Shown: positions 16,506 to 25,560 of the stretch, piece by piece
How the letters are laid out: every line of letters starts with the position of its first letter
Numbering within the stretch: the first letter of the stretch is position 1
Assembly: GCF_022539405.1 (NCBI RefSeq)
Contig: NZ_CP054394.1
Coordinates: 2,550,501-2,614,500 of the forward strand
DNA from: Natranaerofaba carboxydovora
GTDB lineage: Bacteria > Bacillota > Natranaerobiia > Natranaerobiales > Natranaerofabaceae
DNA: 64,000 nt
Direction: 5' to 3'
Notes under the pieces: generated by a model
The model's input: only the letters and a program-made list of their open reading frames with translations
Databases searched by the model: none
Told to the model about the DNA's origin: nothing
Translations under genes and position numbers: made by a program

Positions 16506-19500
16506 TTAAATCTTTTCAACTTCTTTGGCAAGTACATCAAACTTATCTACTGCTTTTTTGCCAAGATTATCAGCAAGCTCATTAACTACCTGCCAGCTTT
16601 CCTTACCTGCAGGAGGCATTAAAACACAATTAACTTTTTGTTTGTCGCCAACTGAGTTTATCATTGTACCTCTCTTCTCGGAGTGAGAAGTACCTGGCAA
16701 AATGACATCTGCATTTTTGATGTTTTCTTCTAATACCGGGCTAACAACTACTTTGTAGACATCATTTAGTCCCATAATTTCCTCTGGCAGATCATCTTCC
16801 GATGCTAGAATTATCATACCTTTTATCTTGCCATCTTTTGCTTTGTTTAATACATCGATGCAGTCGCTAACCGTTGATTTGATCCCTGCTTCCATAAATC
16901 CAAGGGTATTACCATAAGGCTGTAGTAATAACGCACTGTCTTCAATTTCTTCAATAAGCTTTAGTTCTTCTTCTTTGATATTTGCACCGTCACAGACAAT
17001 TACAGGATTTTCTGCCTCTAGATATCCTTTGATAGCTTTAAATAACTTCTGCGGAGTTATATTAAGCTTTTCTGCTGCGTCCATTATAGCATCTTTTACT
17101 TTGTCGTCACCTGCTCCTTTGCATTCTTTTAACATCTCTAAGAATATTTTTGCCTTAGAAGGAGTTATGCGAAGTGATGCACAGACGTCTTTTTCTAATC
17201 TAATTGGCTTGTTATTGACTGAAAGAGCTTTTTTCTCATCATTGTTTATCGCTTTTCTTATTCTGGTATCTGCAACAGGATAATCTACGTCAACATCTAC
17301 ATTGTACATTAAGATGAAGTCACTATCATCTACAGCGTCGTAATCTTTTAGTATCTTTTGATTCTTGATTGCTTTCTTTGCGTCTGTTACTACGGGACTT
17401 GTGGTTAAAACATTTTCTGTTCCAATAACGTCTTCTGCTAATTTCTTCCCTAGTATAGCTTCCTCTAAAGTAAGCTTTGGTGAAATTAGTACTGCTACAG
17501 AATCTTTGCCACTATCAGAAGCAATCTGTTTTACTTCCTCTGCTGCTTCTTTAACTGCATTTTCTACTACTGTTTCTTGTAGGTCATTTCCATTTTTTAC
17601 GTATGCCTTTTCAATACGTTTATCCATATCCCATTCACAAAGCTCGAAAGAACCTTTGATGCATAGATTACCATTATTGACTGTACCATTTCCATTACTT
17701 CCGGCAATTGCTCCTCTAACCTCTGCTACAGCGTCTCCTGCTCTGTGAAGTTCAATTTTGCAGCCTACTCCGCAGTGAGGACATACTGATTCTACTGCTT
17801 CAGTTTCAAATGGTCCTGGCTTTTCTAGGTTTACTTTGGAAACTAGAGCACCAGTTGGACAACTGCTGATACACTGACCGCAGGATACACAGTCGGTATC
17901 TTTAAGTGGTAGTTCAAGGGACGGCTTAACAACTGTGTCAAGTCCTCTATTAACCATACCAAGAGCAGCAATTCCCTGAACTTCTTCACAGATTCTCACA
18001 CAGTTACCGCATAGTACACATTTGTTAGGGTCACGCTTAACGTATTCATGATCATCAGAGATAGGATGAACCTGGCTATCCATAAGCTTCGTTATCTTAT
18101 CATCTTCTACCCCGTAGCGTGTTGCAAGTTCTTTAAGTCTGCAGTCATATACATCCTCGCAACCACAGGATAAGCATCTCTCTGTTTCTTTTCTAGCCTG
18201 GAATTCTTCGAATCCTTTGTTGAATTCATCGAAGTTAGTTCTTCTTTTTTCAGGGTTTTCCTCTTCAGGGTGCATTCTTTTGATCTCTTCGTATTCTTCA
18301 AATTCTGCTCTATCAAGTTCTTCTTTGTTACCTTTAGTAGCATTGTATGGTTTTGCTACTTCTATTGGTTCTCCATTTAGATACTTATCAATAGATTCGG
18401 CAGCTTTTTTGCCCTGGCCGATAGCTTCTACTACTGTAGCAGGTCCTGTTACACAGTCCCCTGCAGCAAACACTCCTTCAGTGCTTGTCTGCATTGTCTC
18501 TTCGTCTGCGGCTACACTGTCCCATTTGTCTGTTTCTATACAACTCTTAATACAGGCAGCTTCAACTTCCTGACCAACTGCAAGGATTACAGAGTCAACA
18601 TCAATGGCAAAGTCTGAACCCTCAACGGGCATAGGCCTTCTTCTGCCACTTTCATCCGGCTCACCAAGTTCCATCTGAATACACTCTAACTTCTCGGCAC
18701 AGCTATCGCCCAGTATCTGCTTTGGATTTGTCAAAAATCTAAATTTAACGCCTTCTTCTTCCGCCTCAATTATCTCAATCTCTTCGGCCGGCATTTCATT
18801 TCTTGTACGACGATAAACAACAGTCACATCTGCACCTAATCTAACGGCAGACCTTGCACAGTCCATGGCAGTGTTACCGCCACCTACAACTACTACTTTC
18901 TTGCCAAGATCAATTTCTTTTCCATATGCAATATCCCGCAGCAGCTCTACCCCTGAATAAAATCCTGGGATATCACCGCACTGAAGATCAAGCTCTCTGT
19001 TCATTTGCGCTCCGATTCCTACAAAAACAGCATCGTATTCTTTCTTTAAGCTCTCTACGGTGAAGTCCTCGCCAAGGGTTACTCCTGTTTTGTAGTCAAT
19101 TCCTAGCTTAAGGATATGGTCAATCTCTTTGTCAAGGACATCCTCTTTGGGAAGTCTGTACCTTGGAATTCCATATCTCATGAAGCCACCAAGCTCTTCT
19201 TCTCTTTCATAGATAGTAACCTCATGTCCCTGCTGTCTAAGGTAATAGGCTCCAGTAAGACCTGCAGGACCTCCCCCTACAATTGCTACTTTCTTACCTG
19301 TATCAGGCTTAACTTCAGGCAAAATGTCAGCGCCTGCTTCAAGGTCTTTATCACCTGCGTACCTGTGAAGGGTACAGATAGATACTGATTCCTCTACGAT
19401 CTGGCGTCTACATTCGTCTTCACAAAATGCAGGACAAACTCTTCCCACAGAAGCAGGGAAAGGCATATTCTGTCTAACGACTTCTGCAGCTTTTCTATAC

Positions 19501-19874
19501 TGGCCATCAGCAATATATGCTATAAATCCTTGAATATCCACACTAGCAGGACATGTCATATTACATGGAGGGCTGCAGTCACCATAGTGATTGGATAATA
19601 ACAGTTCAAGGGCTGACTTTCTGATCTCATCTATAATTTCAGAATTAGTTTTTACTACCATCCCGTCGTCAGCAACAGTAGAGCAGGCAGTGAGGGGCTT
19701 TCTAGCACCTTCAACTTCTACAAAACACATTCTGCACGCTCCAAAAGGCTCAAGACGAGGGTCATAACAAAGGGTCGGTATATCAAGGCCTAGTTTTCTT
19801 GCAGCTTCTAGTACCGTACTGCCTTTCGGAACGCTAATTTCTTTACCATCAATTGTCAAATTAACAGCTGCCAT
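16506..19874 (-). CDS. NuoG-like/GltD-like fusion subunit of a putative bifurcating oxidoreductase
   Basis: 1122 residues in six parts. A [2Fe-2S] domain (C36, C47, C50, C64). A His-Cys3 [4Fe-4S] site (H96, C100, C104, C108). A GltD-type FAD/NADPH domain (about 190-510; KKVAIVGGGPAGLTGAYYL, VVVVGGGNTAMDCARSA, VFAAGDCVTGPATVVEAI). A CLSCGCEDVYDC cluster. Two ferredoxin motifs (CVLCGNC, CVSCGQC). Last, a molybdopterin-oxidoreductase-type Fe-S entry (CPHCGVGC) with a short NuoG-like tail. No Cys or Sec molybdenum ligand is seen, so the tail is probably structural, as in NuoG. With NuoF and NuoE it gives both NADH- and NADPH-type sites on one complex. Its ATG overlaps the NuoF stop by one base. 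Confidence 0.85.
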   Translation of the reverse strand: MAAVNLTIDGKEISVPKGSTVLEAARKLGLDIPTLCYDPRLEPFGACRMCFVEVEGARKPLTACSTVADDGMVVKTNSEIIDEIRKSALELLLSNHYGDCSPPCNMTCPASVDIQGFIAYIADGQYRKAAEVVRQNMPFPASVGRVCPAFCEDECRRQIVEESVSICTLHRYAGDKDLEAGADILPEVKPDTGKKVAIVGGGPAGLTGAYYLRQQGHEVTIYEREEELGGFMRYGIPRYRLPKEDVLDKEIDHILKLGIDYKTGVTLGEDFTVESLKKEYDAVFVGIGAQMNRELDLQCGDIPGFYSGVELLRDIAYGKEIDLGKKVVVVGGGNTAMDCARSAVRLGADVTVVYRRTRNEMPAEEIEIIEAEEEGVKFRFLTNPKQILGDSCAEKLECIQMELGEPDESGRRRPMPVEGSDFAIDVDSVILAVGQEVEAACIKSCIETDKWDSVAADEETMQTSTEGVFAAGDCVTGPATVVEAIGQGKKAAESIDKYLNGEPIEVAKPYNATKGNKEELDRAEFEEYEEIKRMHPEEENPEKRRTNFDEFNKGFEEFQARKETERCLSCGCEDVYDCRLKELATRYGVEDDKITKLMDSQVHPISDDHEYVKRDPNKCVLCGNCVRICEEVQGIAALGMVNRGLDTVVKPSLELPLKDTDCVSCGQCISSCPTGALVSKVNLEKPGPFETEAVESVCPHCGVGCKIELHRAGDAVAEVRGAIAGSNGNGTVNNGNLCIKGSFELCEWDMDKRIEKAYVKNGNDLQETVVENAVKEAAEEVKQIASDSGKDSVAVLISPKLTLEEAILGKKLAEDVIGTENVLTTSPVVTDAKKAIKNQKILKDYDAVDDSDFILMYNVDVDVDYPVADTRIRKAINNDEKKALSVNNKPIRLEKDVCASLRITPSKAKIFLEMLKECKGAGDDKVKDAIMDAAEKLNITPQKLFKAIKGYLEAENPVIVCDGANIKEEELKLIEEIEDSALLLQPYGNTLGFMEAGIKSTVSDCIDVLNKAKDGKIKGMIILASEDDLPEEIMGLNDVYKVVVSPVLEENIKNADVILPGTSHSEKRGTMINSVGDKQKVNCVLMPPAGKESWQVVNELADNLGKKAVDKFDVLAKEVEKI

Positions 19875-21688
19875 TATCTCTCCCCTCCTTTGTTCATCTT
19901 TTGAAGCTCTTTTTCTCCAGATAGAGCTTCTATAGCATCAAATTTGCAAGAGCTAATGCAAAGCCCGCACTTGATACACTTTTCAGTATCAATTACATGA
20001 GCTTCTTTCTTATCGCCTTCTATTGCATCAGAAGGACATACTTTCTTACATCTTGTACATCCAGTACATTTTTCTTCATCTATAAAGTATAGAATAAGTT
20101 CCTTACACTTTTTGGCAGGACATCTTTTTTCATTTACATGGGCTTCATACTCATTTCTAAAGTATTTCAAGGTTGTTAGAACCGGGTTTGGCACTGTCTG
20201 GCCAAGTCCACAAAGTGAGCCTGCACTGATCTGCCCACCTAACTTCTCAAGCTCGTCTAAGTCTTCTTCCTTACCTTCACCCTCGGTTATCCTATCTAGT
20301 ATCTCTAACATCTGATGAGTTCCTATTCTGCAAAAAGTACACTTACCACAGGACTCTTCTGCTGTAAAGTCAAGGAAGAACTTAGCAACGTCTACCATAC
20401 AGGTGTCTTCGTCAGTAACCAATAGTCCCCCTGAACCCATGATAGCCCCAAGGCTTGTAAGTGAGTCATAGTCAACAGGCGTATCCTGCAGGCTTGCAGG
20501 GATACATCCCCCAGATGGACCACCAATCTGCACAGCTTTAAATTCCTTACCTGAAGCAATACCTCCACCTATATCATAAACTATATCTTTTATAGTAACT
20601 CCCATGGGAACCTCTATTAGGCCACCTCTTTTAACCTTTCCTGCAAGGGCAAAGACCTTAGTTCCTTTGCTATTTTCTGTACCAAGTTTACTGTAAGCCT
20701 CTGCTCCGTCGGTGAAAATTCTTGGTACATTAGCCAAAGTTTCCACGTTGTTAATACAGGTAGGCTGTTTCCACAGTCCTTTTTGGGCAGGGAAAGGAGG
20801 TTTAAAGATAGGTGAGCCACGTTTACCTTCTATACTTGCTAGAAGCGCTGTCTCCTCACCACAGACAAAAGCTCCTGCACCTTCTCTGATATAGATGTCA
20901 AAATCAAAACCAGAACCCATTATATCTTTTCCTAGATAACCTTTCTTTCTTGCATCATCTATAGCTATATTGAGCCTTTTTACCGCTAGGGGATACTCGG
21001 CTCTGATATAAATATATCCTTCATTTGCACCGATTGCATATCCAGCTATAATCATTCCCTCAAGTAAGCTGTGTGGGTCACCTTCAAGGACACTTCTGTC
21101 CATAAAAGCACCGGGGTCTCCCTCATCTGCGTTACACACAACATATTTAGGATAATTGTCTTCTATTTTGGTAAAGTTCCATTTCATGTGAGTCGGAAAT
21201 CCTGCTCCCCCACGTCCTCTAAGACCTGCTTCTTTAACTTCGCCGATAACATCATCAGCACTCATTTTCTCTAGTACATTTTTGAGGCCATCGTATCCTC
21301 CAACCTTTTCATAGCTTTCGATACTTTCAGGGTCAATATTTCCGCTATTTCTTAGAAGAATTCTTTCCTGCTTATCTATATAATCCTTGTCTTCAGTCTC
21401 TACTACATCAGAATATACTAAAAAATCTTCAACTGGCTTGTTTTGTTCTACATGCTCATCAATTAGCCTCTGGGCTTTGTCTTCAGAGTCAATCCCACCG
21501 TACAAATACAGGCCTTTGTCGTCTTTTATCTCAACAAGTGGTTCATTGAAGCACATTCCTATACAGCCAGTCTTAGAAATATCGATACTATCGCCTTTTA
21601 GCTTTTCTTCCAAATATTCATGCATCTTATTTGCTCCGGCAGCTATCCCACAGCTAGCGGAACCTACTTTTATCTCTATTTTACTCAT
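19874..21688 (-). CDS. NuoF-like NADH-binding flavoprotein subunit (HydB/BfuB architecture)
   Basis: 604 residues from ATG 21688, behind GGGAGGTGAG; an upstream start would run deep into nuoE. Order: thioredoxin-like [2Fe-2S] domain (about 1-95; CIGMCFNEP), the NADH/FMN domain (GLRGRGGAGFPTHMKW, IYIRAEYPLAV), SLBB-type segment (AVQIGGPSGGCIP), the [4Fe-4S] site ESCGKCTFCRIG with GSLCGLG, and two C-terminal ferredoxin motifs (CTGCTRCKKVC, CIKCGLCISSC). The C-terminal ferredoxin extension is absent from complex I NuoF but typical of electron-bifurcating HydB/BfuB-type subunits. It should exchange hydride with NADH. Stop and start codons overlap with its neighbours, so it is tightly coupled in the operon. 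Confidence 0.92.
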   Translation of the reverse strand: MSKIEIKVGSASCGIAAGANKMHEYLEEKLKGDSIDISKTGCIGMCFNEPLVEIKDDKGLYLYGGIDSEDKAQRLIDEHVEQNKPVEDFLVYSDVVETEDKDYIDKQERILLRNSGNIDPESIESYEKVGGYDGLKNVLEKMSADDVIGEVKEAGLRGRGGAGFPTHMKWNFTKIEDNYPKYVVCNADEGDPGAFMDRSVLEGDPHSLLEGMIIAGYAIGANEGYIYIRAEYPLAVKRLNIAIDDARKKGYLGKDIMGSGFDFDIYIREGAGAFVCGEETALLASIEGKRGSPIFKPPFPAQKGLWKQPTCINNVETLANVPRIFTDGAEAYSKLGTENSKGTKVFALAGKVKRGGLIEVPMGVTIKDIVYDIGGGIASGKEFKAVQIGGPSGGCIPASLQDTPVDYDSLTSLGAIMGSGGLLVTDEDTCMVDVAKFFLDFTAEESCGKCTFCRIGTHQMLEILDRITEGEGKEEDLDELEKLGGQISAGSLCGLGQTVPNPVLTTLKYFRNEYEAHVNEKRCPAKKCKELILYFIDEEKCTGCTRCKKVCPSDAIEGDKKEAHVIDTEKCIKCGLCISSCKFDAIEALSGEKELQKMNKGGER

Positions 21689-21689
21689 C

Positions 21690-22190
21690 TTAACTCTCAC
21701 CTCCCTTGGCGTTTTCCTTAGCGCCTTTAACAGCTTTTTCAGGGCCAAGCCTTCCTAAAGTTTCTTCATTCATGTTCATAACCGGTGCTAGACTGCAGCA
21801 GCCAATGCAGGCAACTTTTTCCACGGTGTATTTTTTATCCGGACTGGTTGTTTCTCCTTCTTCAATGCCAAACTCTCTTTTTAGGGCATTTGTAATCTCT
21901 TCAGCTCCGGCAAGATGACAGGCAGTTCCATGACATACCTGGATATAGTTCTCTCCTAGCGGTTCAAATCTAAATTGTGAATAAAAAGTCAAGATACTAT
22001 ATATGTCACTTTGCGAAATTCCTGTTAAAGCTGATAACCTCGGGATTAACTGCTTTGGAACAAAACCAAACTCCTCCTGTATGCTCTGGAGGATTGGGAT
22101 TGCAGCTCCCCTCATTTTACCGTGGTCTTTAACTATTTCTTCTAATTTTTTTGCCATTTCAGCAGGCTTTATCATTGTTTTGCCACTCAT
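21690..22190 (-). CDS. NuoE-like thioredoxin-fold [2Fe-2S] subunit
   Basis: 166 residues with an N-terminal helical part (GAAIPILQSIQEEFGFVPK) and a C-terminal thioredoxin-like domain with four cluster ligands in CHGTACHL (C-x4-C) and CIGCCS (CIGC plus one). It normally passes electrons to or from the NuoF flavin. It is the first enzyme subunit in the operon: one base separates its stop from the NuoF start. GGAGGG is about 13 bases before the chosen ATG; the Met at residue 6 is an alternative start. Confidence 0.93.
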   Translation of the reverse strand: MSGKTMIKPAEMAKKLEEIVKDHGKMRGAAIPILQSIQEEFGFVPKQLIPRLSALTGISQSDIYSILTFYSQFRFEPLGENYIQVCHGTACHLAGAEEITNALKREFGIEEGETTSPDKKYTVEKVACIGCCSLAPVMNMNEETLGRLGPEKAVKGAKENAKGGES

Positions 22191-22220
22191 ATAACTTTAA
22201 CCCTCCTTTTGAATATACTT

Positions 22221-22517
22221 TTACTCGGCCATCATTGATTTAAGTTTTTCTTCTGCTCCTTTTACCTTTCTTTCAAGACCAAAAACCTTCAATGTAGTTA
22301 ACTCCTCAATTCCACCAACTTTAGTTTTTAGGTTTTCTTCTAGCTCTCTTGGACCCATTTCAGCTTCCATAGCCAAAACAAAGTCATATTCGCCCATGAC
22401 TGGGTCTAGCGCTTCTATTTCTCCCTGTTCTCCCCCCAAGTTAAGCACTTTCTCGACGAATTCGTCCTGGCTTGCCCCTTCTTCTAACTTAATTAAAAAA
22501 TAAGCCCTCTCTGCCAT
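22221..22517 (-). CDS. Stand-alone Lrp/AsnC ligand-binding (RAM) domain protein
   Basis: 98 residues matching only the C-terminal RAM effector domain of Lrp/AsnC regulators (AYFLIKLEEGASQDEFVEKV, GEYDFVLAMEA); there is no helix-turn-helix. Such small SraA/DM1-like proteins bind amino acids or act by pairing with full-length Lrp proteins. It is the promoter-proximal gene, 30 bases before nuoE, so it probably tunes the enzyme complex or its operon in response to a metabolite. AAGGAGGAG precedes the ATG. The role in this operon is inferred. Confidence 0.8.
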   Translation of the reverse strand: MAERAYFLIKLEEGASQDEFVEKVLNLGGEQGEIEALDPVMGEYDFVLAMEAEMGPRELEENLKTKVGGIEELTTLKVFGLERKVKGAEEKLKSMMAE

Positions 22518-22601
22518 AGAATAACTCCTCCTTTAAAATATTTTAAATATTTATTAAAATTATGATTTCGCTGTATTCCGGCCAAAAAATAGTATTCTAC
22601 T

Positions 22602-22624
22602 TTGGCAGTTAATATTCCTGCCAA
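22602..22624. promoter_or_regulatory. Inverted repeat upstream of the Lrp-NuoEFG operon, candidate operator
   Basis: TTGGCAG (22602-22608) and CTGCCAA (22618-22624) are perfect inverted arms nine bases apart. A second overlapping pair, GCCAAA (22581-22586) and TTTGGC (22601-22606), is also present. It lies about 85-105 bases upstream of the first start codon. It does not match the Rex consensus I know. The rest of the 295-base gap 22518-22813 holds only the DASS terminator and AT-rich DNA. Confidence 0.5.
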
Positions 22625-22704
22625 TTATGAGAAACATTATTAAAGCCTTTTTTTAAAAAATAGGTTTTTAGCATATATATAATTGATTTTAACAGGCTTA
22701 TTTT

Positions 22705-22746
22705 AAAAAAAGAAGCAGTAAAATTTTACTTCTATTTTACTGCTTC
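22705..22746 (-). terminator. Terminator of the DASS transporter gene
   Basis: 13-bp perfect stem (22712-22724 with 22734-22746) followed on the minus strand by seven T. Confidence 0.88.
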
Positions 22747-22813
22747 CATCAATTATATTCCTTAAATTTACACTTAATTAAAACATTATATAAAAAGTCT
22801 ATACGAGCTAATC

Positions 22814-24586
22814 TTACCACCCAGATGGGAACACATTTACATCAATACCCCATATTACAGGCAGCCAGATATATACCAACACTGTAATTACCACAATAGC
22901 AATCAAGTTAAGCCAAATACCTGCTTTAGCCATCTGAGGTATAGTTATATACCCACTGCCAAAGACAACTGCATTAGGCGGAGTTGCAACAGGTAACATA
23001 AATGCATAAGAAGCGGCAGTTGCTGCTGTAATCATCAAAGCATATGGGTGAACCTGCATAGCCGCTGCCATCGAAGCCATAATAGGCATCATCATAGATG
23101 TAGTTGCTGTATTAGAAGTAATCTCGGTAAGGAAGATTACAAGAGCAACAACAGCAAGCATAATTATAATCATCTGTGTACCGTGAAGAATTGATAATCT
23201 CTCGCCAATCCATACAGCAAGGCCAGTCTCAGAAAATCCTGCTGCTATAGACAGGCCTCCACCAAATAGAAGTAGTATGCCCCAGGGCACTTTTACCGCT
23301 GTTTCCCAGCTGTTTAAGAATTTTCCTTTACTTATATCTACAGGAATCAAAAAGGTAATCACAGCTCCTAGTATCCCTATGGTAGCATCATGGATCATAG
23401 GAAAAATATCTTCTAGCAAAAAGGAACGGCTAATCCATGCAATCGCAACAAAGGCAAAAACTACAGCTATCTTTTTCTCTTCACTTGTAATCTTGCCAAG
23501 CTGTTTTAGCTCATTTTGTATAACTTCTTTGCCACCAGGCAGATCACTCATCTCCGGCGGATAAGCTATTTTTGTCATATATAACCAGGCAATAAGCAAG
23601 AAAACTATTGAAAGAGGCAGGCCATACATAAACCACTGGTCAAAAGCTATTGTCTGGCCAAACATTTCGTCTGCAACACCTGCAAAAGTAATGTTTGGAG
23701 GTGTACCTATAAGAGTTGCAACTCCTCCTATAGATGCTGCATATCCAATCGATAACATAAGCCCCGTACCAAATTTGAAATAACCTTTTCTGACATCTAT
23801 ACCCTGCATATCTTTTTTCTGTACTATTTCTGCAACTTTTACAATAACTGCAAGCCCTATCGGCATCATCATCATAGTCGTTGCAGTATTAGATATCCAC
23901 ATAGATAAAAAAGCAGTAGCAACCATAAATCCTAGGATCAATCGGGTAGGGCTAGTCCCTACAATATTTATAATATTTAGTGCAATCCTTCTGTGAAGGT
24001 TCCAGCTTTCCATACATACGGCAATAGTAAATCCTCCCAAAAACAAAAACACATTTGGATTGGCGTAGGGAGCCATAGACTCAGATGCTCCAAGGGCCCC
24101 TGTCATAGGAAACAACACTACAGGTAATAATGATGTTGCCGGAATTGGTATGGCTTCAGTTATCCACCAACAAGCAACCCAGGCAGTAGAAGCAAGAACT
24201 CTTTGGGCTTCAGGTTCCATGCCAGGTGGAGTTGGAATTAATAAGAAGATCACAAATAACAAAGGACCCAAAAAAAGCCCCACTTTCTGACGACCACCAT
24301 AATTATCCCCAGGATCCATTCCGCCACCTCCACCTCCGGCGGATTCATCACCATCGGGAATAATGTCTTCTTTTTTTACTTCTTCTTTTTCTTTTGACTC
24401 TGACTCATCGCTTGCATTAAGATAAGCTTTTTCTCTTTCTTGTTCATTTTCTTCAACTGCTTTGGCAATCTTATTATTTACGTACTGCGGCGACAAGAAC
24501 CTTAACGTAACTATGTCTTTTGTCTTGTAATGAAGCTGCCAAAGATAGTTCCAAAATTCCTTAATTGATGTACTAGTTGAACTCAA
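22814..24586 (-). CDS. DASS/SLC13-family sodium:dicarboxylate or sulfate symporter
   Basis: 590 residues from TTG 24586; GGAGGAGGG sits just before it, inside the longer frame that begins at ATG 24604. About 105 charged, glycine-containing residues precede the first membrane helix, an unusually long cytoplasmic tail. Then come some 11-13 helices with family motifs WWITEAIPIPATSLLP, SNTATTMMMMPIGLAV, a second ITSNTATTSMMMPIMAS and PVATPPNAVVFGSGYI near the C terminus, the paired SNT signatures that bind sodium and substrate. It probably imports C4-dicarboxylates or a related anion. It is a single-gene unit between the Nuo operon and the XRE-cupin regulator. Confidence 0.92.
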   Translation of the reverse strand: MSSTSTSIKEFWNYLWQLHYKTKDIVTLRFLSPQYVNNKIAKAVEENEQEREKAYLNASDESESKEKEEVKKEDIIPDGDESAGGGGGGMDPGDNYGGRQKVGLFLGPLLFVIFLLIPTPPGMEPEAQRVLASTAWVACWWITEAIPIPATSLLPVVLFPMTGALGASESMAPYANPNVFLFLGGFTIAVCMESWNLHRRIALNIINIVGTSPTRLILGFMVATAFLSMWISNTATTMMMMPIGLAVIVKVAEIVQKKDMQGIDVRKGYFKFGTGLMLSIGYAASIGGVATLIGTPPNITFAGVADEMFGQTIAFDQWFMYGLPLSIVFLLIAWLYMTKIAYPPEMSDLPGGKEVIQNELKQLGKITSEEKKIAVVFAFVAIAWISRSFLLEDIFPMIHDATIGILGAVITFLIPVDISKGKFLNSWETAVKVPWGILLLFGGGLSIAAGFSETGLAVWIGERLSILHGTQMIIIMLAVVALVIFLTEITSNTATTSMMMPIMASMAAAMQVHPYALMITAATAASYAFMLPVATPPNAVVFGSGYITIPQMAKAGIWLNLIAIVVITVLVYIWLPVIWGIDVNVFPSGW

Positions 24587-24799
24587 ACTGCATCCCTCCT
24601 CCATTTTATTATTCTATTTAATACCGGCAAACATCTTGGCCGGGGCTACCCTGTATTAAATTTTCGCATTTTTTGACAATTCATATATTTCTAAATGTAG
24701 ATACTATTATTCTCATATCATCGATAGATTTCCTTCTTACTTCCAATATTCGCAATATTTGAAACTGTCGTAATTAACATTTAATTACCGCAAATTAAA

Positions 24800-24823
24800 A
24801 AACCCCCGATTTTTAGGGGGTTT
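24800..24823 (-). terminator. Terminator of the XRE-cupin regulator
   Basis: 8-bp stem AAACCCCC / GGGGGTTT (24800-24807, 24816-24823) with an 8-base loop and T-run, 24 bases past the stop. Confidence 0.88.
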
Positions 24824-24846
24824 ATACTTCTTTATAACAAATGCAA

Positions 24847-25401
24847 TTATTTATTATGCACTATCATAAGGATTATGATGGACTTTTCATCCAAGGGGTT
24901 TTTAACGGATTCTAAATATTCTCTTTTGATGTAAATGCTGTCACCTTGATATAATTTGATTTTTTCACTACCAAAATTAAATTCCAGTTCTCCTCTTACA
25001 AGCAGGGCACATTCCTCTTCATCATCACCCAGGTGAATAAGCTTTTTTTCTTCAGAATGCGGTTCAAATTCAACCTGCAGCAATTCAATCTTATTACAAA
25101 TATCTGGTGATAAAATCTCATATTTAGTCTTACTTCCAGGGATAAGTAATTTTTTTCTATCGTATTTTCTAACAACTAGTTTGTCTTCATTCAAGTCCCT
25201 TTCTTCTTTAAAAAACTCAGTAATAGAAACCCCAAGGCCTTGTGCAATTTTTCTCAAGGTACTAATCGAAGGAACAACATTTCCCTTCTCAACCCTAGAA
25301 ATCAAGCTTTCAGAAAGCCCCGTTTTAGACGAAAGACTAGCAATCGTTAAATTTCTTATTTTCCTTTGCTCTTTTATTTTCATACCGATATACTTTTCCA
25401 T
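24847..25401 (-). CDS. XRE-family regulator with C-terminal cupin domain
   Basis: 184 residues from ATG 25401 (AAGGA is nine bases upstream; the ATG at 25407 is too close). N-terminal helix-turn-helix (about 8-62; RNLTIASLSSKTGLSESLIS) and C-terminal cupin (about 110-180; HLGDDEEECALLVRGELEFNF). Regulators of this build control amino-acid, polyamine or osmolyte metabolism, with the cupin binding the effector. It lies just downstream of ortAB-ald on the same strand, behind a terminator, and upstream of the DASS transporter, so it probably controls one or both of them. Effector unknown. Confidence 0.88.
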   Translation of the reverse strand: MEKYIGMKIKEQRKIRNLTIASLSSKTGLSESLISRVEKGNVVPSISTLRKIAQGLGVSITEFFKEERDLNEDKLVVRKYDRKKLLIPGSKTKYEILSPDICNKIELLQVEFEPHSEEKKLIHLGDDEEECALLVRGELEFNFGSEKIKLYQGDSIYIKREYLESVKNPLDEKSIIILMIVHNK

Positions 25402-25509
25402 TGGCATTCATCCTTTAAATTAGTATCAAATCAGCACTCATATTCTGCCGTAAATATAGCTTCTATACATATATCAAAATTTCCTTTAAATATTAACAAT
25501 AATCCTGAC

Positions 25510-25550
25510 AAAAAAATAAGCGAGACTTTCTCACCTGTGTAAAGCCCCGC
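25510..25550 (-). terminator. Terminator of the ortA-ortB-ald operon
   Basis: 10-bp stem with two G-U pairs (25520-25529 with 25541-25550) followed on the minus strand by TTATTTTTTT, ten bases past the ald stop. Confidence 0.8.
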
Positions 25551-25560
25551 CATCGTATAT

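Noticed and set aside
16506-19874. Molybdenum or tungsten formate dehydrogenase
   Set aside because: The C-terminal part has the Fe-S entry motif of the family but is short and shows no Cys or Sec metal ligand; no in-frame TGA suggestive of Sec was needed to keep the frame open.
22581-22624. Rex (redox) operator upstream of the NuoEFG-like operon
   Set aside because: The palindrome TTGGCAG-N9-CTGCCAA does not match TTGTGA-N6-TCACAA.
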